Origin: Victivallales bacterium
Lineage (GTDB): Bacteria; Verrucomicrobiota; Lentisphaeria; Oligosphaerales; Oligosphaeraceae
Direction: 5' to 3'
DNA length: 8,845 nucleotides
Assembly: GCA_017431185.1 (NCBI GenBank)
Contig: JAFRLP010000133.1
Location: 1-8,845, forward strand
Shown one piece after another: positions 1 through 5,900 of this stretch (positions within the stretch are counted from its first letter, which is position 1; the number at the start of each line of letters is the position of its first letter). The notes under the pieces are model-generated. The model saw only the letters and a list, made by a program, of their open reading frames with translations, was not told the DNA's origin and did not search any database. The position numbers and the translations under genes were made by a program.

Positions 1-1
1 C

Positions 2-466
2 CAGAAATCCCTTCAAAAGGACCTGTACCGCTGCATTTACAATATCGACAAGGACGTCGCCGATAACCAGGTGGTCTCCATCCTGTATTCCAACGGGGTC
101 CTGGCAAATTTCACCTTGGCGTTCAATTGCCGCGGAGAGCGTTCAGGGCGCAATATCCATATCATTGGCACGAGGGGCAGACTCTGGGGCAATATCGACG
201 AGAACCGGATTGGCGTTTGCGAAAACCTGTCCGGGAAAACGGAGATCATTGAAATCCCCGTCACCGAAACGGGACATAATGGCGGAGACCGCATACATGC
301 GCTGACCTTGGTGGAAATGATGAAAGACCGCTCCTTCCATCCGAACCAGGACGCATACGCGGGGTATGTCAGCAATGCACTCTGCATTGCAGCTGACCTT
401 TCCGCCGCGCAGGCGCGCCAAATCCATTTCGAATACGACTCCAACGGATTCATCGCATTCCGCTAA
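2..466 (+). CDS. Gfo/Idh/MocA-family oxidoreductase, C-terminal part (5' truncated)
   Basis: The reading frame is open from the window edge to a TAA at 464-466, giving 154 residues of a C-terminus; the NAD(P)-binding Rossmann half lies outside the window. What is visible resembles the alpha/beta substrate-binding half of Gfo/Idh/MocA dehydrogenases. A CIYNIDKDVADNQVV segment is followed by a strand-rich stretch (ILYSNGVLANFTLAF), then an HIIGTRGRLWGN element matching the common 'I.GT.G.L.G' pattern, and then a TGHNGGDRIHA segment like the GHxGGD motif of these enzymes. Family members oxidise or reduce sugars, inositols and related polyols with NAD(P) in the cytoplasm. The substrate cannot be told from this half. 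It is on the same strand as the downstream cluster but separated from it by 165 bases holding a promoter, so it probably belongs to a preceding transcription unit, perhaps with a related sugar role. Family is fairly sure; specificity is unknown. Confidence 0.85.
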   Translation, partial: QKSLQKDLYRCIYNIDKDVADNQVVSILYSNGVLANFTLAFNCRGERSGRNIHIIGTRGRLWGNIDENRIGVCENLSGKTEIIEIPVTETGHNGGDRIHALTLVEMMKDRSFHPNQDAYAGYVSNALCIAADLSAAQARQIHFEYDSNGFIAFR

Positions 467-475
467 CAGTTGAAA

Positions 476-525
476 GCAATGCTTCAGGGCGTTGCACACC
501 TTTCGAGACACCTCTCCCTTTTTTT
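476..525 (+). terminator. Possible weak transcription terminator after the oxidoreductase
   Basis: A 7-bp stem can form between GCAATGC (476-482) and GCGTTGC (489-495), with one G-T wobble and a six-base loop, ten bases after the stop codon. A separate four-base stem, GAGA (505-508) with TCTC (513-516), lies just before a run of seven T (519-525). Neither is a convincing rho-independent terminator: the stronger stem is too far from the T-run and the adjacent stem is weak. The position, between a gene end and a new promoter, is what makes it plausible. Confidence 0.25.
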
Positions 526-538
526 CTCAAAAAATCGC

Positions 539-566
539 TTGACAACTGTTTTTGGGATGGTATGTT
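539..566 (+). promoter_or_regulatory. Sigma70-like promoter for the LacI-regulator operon
   Basis: A perfect TTGACA -35 hexamer at 539-544 is followed after 16 bases by TATGTT (561-566), matching four of six positions of the -10 consensus. The surrounding DNA is clearly more AT-rich than the coding sequence on both sides. Transcription would start around 573, leaving a leader of about 60 bases before the ATG at 632. No other promoter-like sequence was seen in the short gaps further downstream, so this is the best candidate to drive the whole cluster. Alternative -10 boxes such as TATTAT (569-574) are a closer match but lie too far from the -35. Confidence 0.6.
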
Positions 567-576
567 AATATTATCA
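563..576. promoter_or_regulatory. Candidate operator: imperfect palindrome overlapping the -10 box
   Basis: The sequence TGTTAATATTATCA is an inverted repeat: a perfect 8-bp core TAATATTA (566-573), one mismatched pair, then matching TG and CA ends. The pairing resumes at 561/578 after another mismatch. It overlaps the -10 hexamer and the expected start site and lies 55 bases before the LacI-family gene, the usual place for an autoregulatory operator. LacI-family sites are normally about 14-20 bp palindromes, often with TG/CA arms and a central CG; here the centre is AT. The role is an inference; short AT palindromes also arise by chance in AT-rich DNA. Confidence 0.35.
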
Positions 577-631
577 AAAATCCCCTGGCTGTTGTTTTTG
601 GGGTCAGTCAACTGAATGACCAAGGATTTCA

Positions 632-1651
632 ATGGGTGTCTCAATACAGAAGATAGCGGAGTTGTGCGGTGTCTCCATCATGACGGTTTCGCGCGTGTTC
701 AATCCTGCGTGCGCGGGCATGGTCAAGGAGGAGACGCGTCGCCGGATACTGGAGACGGCGGCGCGCCATAACTATCACCCTGTGATGATAGGCAAGTCCT
801 TTGTGTCAGGCAAGACCTACAGGATTGGGCTGATCCTGGACAGAATGAGCGTGGACCTGAGCAGTCCGACCTTCAGCAATTTCATGGAGGCGGCCTGCGA
901 GGAACTGCAAGGCCATGGCTATACGATGACCCTTCTTTTGGCGAAGAACGTCCAAGGACGGCACGGCGAAAACATTCGGGAGCTGCTGCTTTCCAAGGTG
1001 GCGGATGGATACATCTTCAGCAGCACGATGATTTTCGAGACGATGCGGGACGCGCTTCGCAAAACCCCCGTTGTGCTTCTGGCCTCCGAGGCAGAATGCG
1101 CCTCCACCGAGGGGTTGGTGGAAATTCGGCGTGACTACCGTGCGGCATTCCGGGAAATCTGGTCAATGATTCCGTCTCGCCTGAGGCGGAAAGTCGTCGC
1201 CCTGTCCTCTCCATCGCAGGAGATGCACCCGCGTCGGCAGGCGTTTTTGTCCTCCGCGCCCCCCGCATCAAAAGTCAGGGAATTCACCTTGTACAGGTCA
1301 TCCTCCTTCCTGACGGACTGGGCGGTGGCACGGCGATTTGCGGAGGAGAATTTCCGCGAATTGTCTGACGGACGTGTCTTCTGGTGCCAGAATGACCTGT
1401 CCGCCCTGGGCGTGATGGAGGTGTTTCGCGCCAGGGGACTGGAGCCAGGCAAGGATGTGCGCTTCATCGGATTCGACAACGTGGAGCCGCAGATGCCCTT
1501 CCAGCCAGCGGTCCTGACCACCATCGACCAACGTTGGGCGGAAGTGGGCCGCAAGGCCGCCTCCGCCATCTTGAGGAAAATTGACGGCAAGCCAGTTGGA
1601 GAAAACGACCTGGTTGTGGAGTCCACCGTCGTCAAGCGTTCAAGCCTGTAA
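632..1651 (+). CDS. LacI-family transcriptional regulator
   Basis: This 339-residue protein has the length and layout of a LacI/GalR repressor. Residues 4-24 form the N-terminal helix-turn-helix ([21 protein letters not shown]), followed by [12 protein letters not shown] and the NYHP linker near 47-50. From about residue 67 a periplasmic-binding-protein-like sugar-sensing domain follows, with the family's [20 protein letters not shown] and FIGFDN elements and a C-terminal PAVLTTIDQ segment. The ATG at 632 is preceded by AAGGA (622-626) at five bases and puts the helix-turn-helix at the very N-terminus, which fixes the start. Members bind operators as dimers and release or tighten on binding a sugar. 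As the first gene of the cluster it probably controls it. Oddities: the hinge reads GKSF (54-57) where relatives have ARSL, and the loop after the recognition helix is about two residues longer than in PurR or LacI. Family assignment is firm; ligand unknown. Confidence 0.95.
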   Translation: MGVSIQKIAELCGVSIMTVSRVFNPACAGMVKEETRRRILETAARHNYHPVMIGKSFVSGKTYRIGLILDRMSVDLSSPTFSNFMEAACEELQGHGYTMTLLLAKNVQGRHGENIRELLLSKVADGYIFSSTMIFETMRDALRKTPVVLLASEAECASTEGLVEIRRDYRAAFREIWSMIPSRLRRKVVALSSPSQEMHPRRQAFLSSAPPASKVREFTLYRSSSFLTDWAVARRFAEENFRELSDGRVFWCQNDLSALGVMEVFRARGLEPGKDVRFIGFDNVEPQMPFQPAVLTTIDQRWAEVGRKAASAILRKIDGKPVGENDLVVESTVVKRSSL

Positions 1652-1683
1652 TTGAATCCGCACCAAAACAAAGGACAGAGAAC

Positions 1684-2370
1684 ATGAAAAACAGAACCTT
1701 CACGCTCATCGAATTGCTTGTCGTCATAGCCATAATCGCCATACTTGCCTCCATGCTTCTGCCTGCCTTGAGCAAGGCGCGGGAAAAGGCGCGTGTCATC
1801 TCCTGCACTTCCAATTTCAAGCAGGTGCAGATGGGGGTCACCCTGTACCTGGATGACCAGGAGATGTATTTCATGAGCGGTGACTCGACGTGGGACATCG
1901 GCACCAGCGTAATCTACAACGGCGCCTATCACGCGCAGATAGCCCCATACCTGGGAATGTCGCCCATTCGCTTCCGCTACCCTCTGCGGAAGGTGCCGCT
2001 TTGGACTTGCCCTTCGGACAACATCAAGCGCACCAACGAGTATCCCAGCAGCATCGGCATACGCGGCGGGACTACCAACAACCCCTTTGCCGGCGTGAAG
2101 ATGACCCTCATCAAGCGCCCCTCCATGTTCCCGACCCTCATTGAACGCTGGGGGACGGACTGCACCTATTCTCGCAACTCGAGCCAGCTCGTGGTTTTCG
2201 GAACCTACTATTACGATTCCTGGGTCATCGGCGAGCACTCCAACAAAGGGGGAATCAATGTCGCCTTCCTGGACGGGCACGTCCGCTTCCTGAACAGCAA
2301 GGCGCCGCTTTTCAACGGCGAAATCTACTCCAAGTCCACCGATTGGCTCTATGACTTCAACGTGCAGTAA
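1684..2370 (+). CDS. Prepilin-type N-terminal cleavage/methylation protein (PulG-like pseudopilin)
   Basis: The 228-residue product opens with a type IV prepilin signature: a short basic leader (MKNRT), then [16 protein letters not shown] with Glu10 at the fifth position of the mature form, and a hydrophobic helix to about residue 27. A CTSNFKQ motif (41-47) and a C-terminal H185...D197-G198-H199-V200 motif place it with the many pseudopilins of Planctomycetes and Lentisphaerota that carry the processing-associated H-X9-DG motif; here the spacing is eleven residues. The residue before the expected cleavage is Thr rather than Gly. AAGGA (1671-1675) eight bases upstream supports the start. Members of the family are cleaved and N-methylated by a prepilin peptidase and assemble into type II secretion or pilus-like fibres in the inner membrane and periplasm; the role of these expanded families is not known to me. 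It lies 32 bases after the regulator and 13 before the next gene, so it is probably co-transcribed with the glycosidase genes. Confidence 0.9.
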   Translation: MKNRTFTLIELLVVIAIIAILASMLLPALSKAREKARVISCTSNFKQVQMGVTLYLDDQEMYFMSGDSTWDIGTSVIYNGAYHAQIAPYLGMSPIRFRYPLRKVPLWTCPSDNIKRTNEYPSSIGIRGGTTNNPFAGVKMTLIKRPSMFPTLIERWGTDCTYSRNSSQLVVFGTYYYDSWVIGEHSNKGGINVAFLDGHVRFLNSKAPLFNGEIYSKSTDWLYDFNVQ

Positions 2371-2375
2371 GGAGG
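2371..2375 (+). promoter_or_regulatory. Strong ribosome binding site fixing the start at 2384
   Basis: GGAGG directly follows the TAA of the pseudopilin gene and lies eight bases before the ATG at 2384. An earlier in-frame ATG at 2351 lies inside the upstream gene, would add eleven residues with no hydrophobic character ahead of the signal peptide, and has no such site. The 2384 start is therefore preferred. Confidence 0.8.
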
Positions 2376-2383
2376 TTCTGACC

Positions 2384-2971
2384 ATGCAAACAAAACAACT
2401 GCTTGTCACCATCTGCGCTCTGGCGTCCGCCCTCTGCCTGGCGGAGGATTTCAACGGCGGCTTTGAACAGTGCAAGCCGGACAAATCGGGAGTGCCCCTT
2501 CCCCTTGACTGGGTTTCCAACAAGATCGTCTCCAGGCAATCACAGGCCCGGCTTGCCGGAACGGAGGGGGAGGCGCGCACTGGCCGATTCTCCCTGCTGA
2601 CGGAGACCGAGGAGGGCGGCTGCCTCTCGTTCCGTTCGCTTCGCCACGTCCCCGTGGCGTCCGGCGACTCCATTGAGATGGAAATCCACGCCAAGGGCGA
2701 GGGGCGTTTTGCGCTCCAGTACATTGCCTACGGCGCAGACGACCCGAAGAGGCTGGTCTTCATTTCCACCCTGGGCACGGGAAAAACCGCAGAGGCATCA
2801 GCGGACGAATGGCGGCTGCATTCCGTGAAAGTGACCTTTGCCATCCCAAAGAAGGCGGAGGGGAAACACCAGGCTTTCGCCATCCTGCCGGTCATTTACG
2901 TTTACGGCGGCGCGGGCATCCTGTTCGATGATTTCAAGATGAGCGTCGGAGCGCAGGGGAACCATCCATGA
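2384..2971 (+). CDS. Small secreted beta-sandwich protein, possibly carbohydrate-binding
   Basis: The 195-residue product has a typical Sec signal peptide: Lys4, a hydrophobic core to about residue 19 and a likely cleavage after Ala20 (LCLA/EDF). There is no proper lipobox before Cys18. The mature part is one domain of about 170 residues. It starts with an NGGFEQ element and a PLDW segment and ends with a GILFDDFKM strand, a pattern common to jelly-roll carbohydrate-binding modules (CBM4/9-like or galactose-binding-like) where 'NGGFE...GW' opens and 'DDF' closes the fold. No catalytic motif is visible. It follows the pseudopilin gene after 13 bases, and its TGA overlaps the ATG of the next gene (ATGA at 2968-2971), suggesting translational coupling to the large GH42-like protein. 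It may bind the same glycan or dock to that enzyme. Secretion is well supported; the binding role is an inference from pattern only. Confidence 0.8.
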   Translation: MQTKQLLVTICALASALCLAEDFNGGFEQCKPDKSGVPLPLDWVSNKIVSRQSQARLAGTEGEARTGRFSLLTETEEGGCLSFRSLRHVPVASGDSIEMEIHAKGEGRFALQYIAYGADDPKRLVFISTLGTGKTAEASADEWRLHSVKVTFAIPKKAEGKHQAFAILPVIYVYGGAGILFDDFKMSVGAQGNHP

Positions 2972-5900
2972 GCAGGGTTCTCCGGCTCATCCTGGCCCTC
3001 TGCCAACTGACTTGTCTGCCGCTTCTGGCCGAAGCAACGGCGCTTCCGGCAGACCCGCAGGGGCATGACTCCTGGTTGCTGGAGAACGGGCATCTTTCCG
3101 CCGTCGTCTCCGCCATCGGCGGCACATTGCAGCGCCTGGTGGACAAGGAGACGGGGCGGGACTTCGTGGGTGGGGAGGGGGCTTTCCGTGACCAGTTCCC
3201 GCCACAGAACACCGCCTTTGCACAGGCCGAATACCGCGGACAGATTCAGAACAGTCCAGACGGGGAGGCACGGCTCGAATTGACGGCGCCGGGGCTGGAG
3301 GGGGTCAACCAATTCACGGGAATACGGAAGATTTACACCCTGAAGCCAGGGGAGAAACTGCTCCGACTCCAAATCGTTCTCCTCAACCAGACGGAGAGCA
3401 TGCAGGAACGCCGGTTCGGGTATTGGTCAAACAGTTTCTTTGGTCTCCCCGACACGCCAAATTACCTTACCGTTCCGCTGGAGGCGGGGGCGCACCGCGA
3501 ACTCTCCGGAAGCAACACCTTCTTCAGAAACCCAGTGCGTGGCTGGCTGGCGTTGGACACGCTGCAATCGGGGGTTGTCCTGGTGCCTGAATACCGAAAA
3601 TACGACTTGGCGTTCTCCTGGAATTGCCTGGGGGCGCGAAGCCGAAACACGCTTGAATTCCGCCTTGTCGAGGAGAGCGTGCCCCCCGGAGGGCAGACCG
3701 TCCTCCAGTTCGCCGCAGGGGTGTTCAATGCCCTGGATGGCATAGAGGGGGCGGGAGAGGCCGGATGCGGAAAAGTCGTCACCCGAAATGGACAACTCAC
3801 CGCAACGCTTTACGGCTTCCAGAGCCTCGCCGCCACGGCTGTCCTTCTGGCGGACGGAAAACCCCTGGGGACAAAGGACACCACCCTCTCCGCAGGAAAA
3901 ACCACCACCGTCTCCTTCGATTTGCCGCCGGACGCGACAGCGGCCACGCTGGAAATTCGGCAGGGGGAGTCGCTCCTGTTTGACCTGCTTCATCCCTTGA
4001 GGGAGGGCGCGCGTTTTCCTGCGCGGGAGCAGCGCAATGCCCCGCCGACTGACCAGGACCCCTGGCAATTCACCCCCGAGATGGATTATGTCACCCCGCA
4101 TGACATTTGGCTGGAGACTGCCCAAAAGCCGGAAATCATGGTGTTGGTGGAGGCGAATGGGCTGCGGGACGTTGTGGAACTTCGCCAACGGTGGGATTTC
4201 CGCGTCGCCGCCCCCACCGTTTTCCCCGAGTCCTGGTGCATGTCCTGGCGAAACAGAACCAGTTTCCCGCCGGCGTCCGGCGGCGAGTCCGGCACGGACA
4301 AGGTGGGACTGTTCCTCACCAGGCGATACGATGCAATCGTGCTTGGCAGCGGGCGAACGACCGTGCGCGTGAACGGCAGAAACCTCTGTGCATCCAGCTG
4401 GCTGGCGTATCCGCCGGCCACACGGGCGCGAATCCTGGAACAATTGCATGCCGGAACGGGTCTGCTGCTGCTTAATGTGAAGGACGCGGACGAGTCGCTC
4501 TCCGACATCCTTGCCTCCCTGCATCCTGCAGAGGCATTTCTGGCGGACTCCCTCTCCTTCGCCGCGGCGCCGCATTTCCAGTCCGCGAGCATCCGATGCG
4601 GAACCTACGGGGCGGGCAGGGTCGCCGCCGTTGACTTCAAGACGGACTGTTTTCTCGCTCCGCTTCCACGATGGCGTGGCCGAAATTTCCAACTGCTGCA
4701 ATGCGAGCACCGCTTCCAGGAGTACCAGTTCGCCATTCTGGCACGGCTGCTCCACTGGGTGACAGGCGCCGAACCGGAGATTCTGGCGTTGAAGGAAGGC
4801 AAGCCTGGAGAGGCCATTATCCGGACAGCCGTGGCGGGAAAATATGACTTTGAACTCTACAACCGCCACACGGAGCGGCATGGGGATTTCTCGCTGGAAC
4901 TTCCGGCTGGCGTCTCGTCCTTTCCCCTGCCGCCTCTTCAGGATGGCGACAACTACCTGCACGCCAGGCTGGCGGGCCGTGACTTCGCCTTCCTCCGACT
5001 GCACCACACCGCCTCGGCGAAAATCAAGGCAATCCGCATGAAAGACCATTTTCTTGCAGGGGAACCGGTGCATGGCACACTGGAACTGGAGGGAGTGGAT
5101 GAAGACACTTCCCTGATTTGGGAAGTCACCGACGGAACGGGGCGCCGCCTTTGCCAAGGGGAGGGTGCGGATGTCGCCTGGGATGCACGTAACGCTGTCG
5201 TCAACCGGCACATCCTGCGGGCGGAACTGTCCCGGAAAGGCCGCGTCGCCTCCGTCCGGCGCCATCTGTTTTTCCTGCCGGAGACCTTTGACCTGCGCCG
5301 GGAATACACCAATCTTCTTTGGGTCGGTGCTGACCGGTTTCCGGAATACACTTATCCGGAACGCTTCGCGCAACTGCGAAGATTCGGCTTCAATTTCCTT
5401 TATGGCGGCTCATTCACCGACGCATCCCCCATCCTCCTCCAATTCGCCAATGTGGAGACGGGCATGAACTGGTACGCAGGCGGCAACGGCTATCATCTGC
5501 CCTATCCGCAAATCCAGAGGCAGCTGGCGGACTGGTACAAGACCGGCGACAAGCGGAAACTGGTGCGCAGACCCTGCTTCAACTCGCCGGACTTCAACCC
5601 GGGCCTGCCGGGCAGGGAGAAGGAATTCTCCCCGTTCTGCACACGGCGCCTCTTCATGCTTGGGGATGAAATGAGCATGACCCATTTCCAGGAACCCATC
5701 GATTTCTGCTTCTGCGCGTACTGCCTCGACGGTTTCCGCAAATGGCTTCAAGGCCGTGGCTGGACACTGGCTCAGCTCAACCAGGCCTGCCAGACCGCCT
5801 TTGCCGATTGGGATGAGGTCATGCCGCAAACCTGCCAGGAGGCGCTTTTCGCGCCCAACCCCGCTACCTTTGTCCTGCACCGTCTCTACATGGATGATGT

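Noticed and set aside
616..631. ATG at 616 as start of the regulator
   Set aside because: It is out of frame with the helix-turn-helix. The ATG at 632 is in frame and has AAGGA five bases upstream.
2351..2383. Upstream ATG at 2351 as start of the small secreted protein
   Set aside because: It lies inside the pseudopilin gene without a ribosome site and would put eleven polar residues before the signal peptide. The ATG at 2384, eight bases after GGAGG, fits better.
2429..2440. Possible lipoprotein cysteine (Cys18) in the small secreted protein
   Set aside because: The residue before the cysteine is Leu rather than Gly, Ala or Ser, so it is not a lipobox; ordinary signal peptidase I cleavage after Ala20 fits better.
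1135..2724. 529-residue open frame on the minus strand spanning three + strand genes
   Set aside because: It crosses the regulator, the pseudopilin and the start of the small secreted protein, all with clear family motifs and ribosome sites on the + strand. The minus-strand product shows no domain pattern.
3427..5373. 648-residue open frame on the minus strand opposite the large glycosidase gene
   Set aside because: The opposite strand encodes a protein with a signal peptide and recognisable domains throughout. The minus-strand translation is rich in Arg, Gln, Pro and Gly, has no recognisable motif, and is the kind of stop-poor shadow expected in GC-rich coding DNA.
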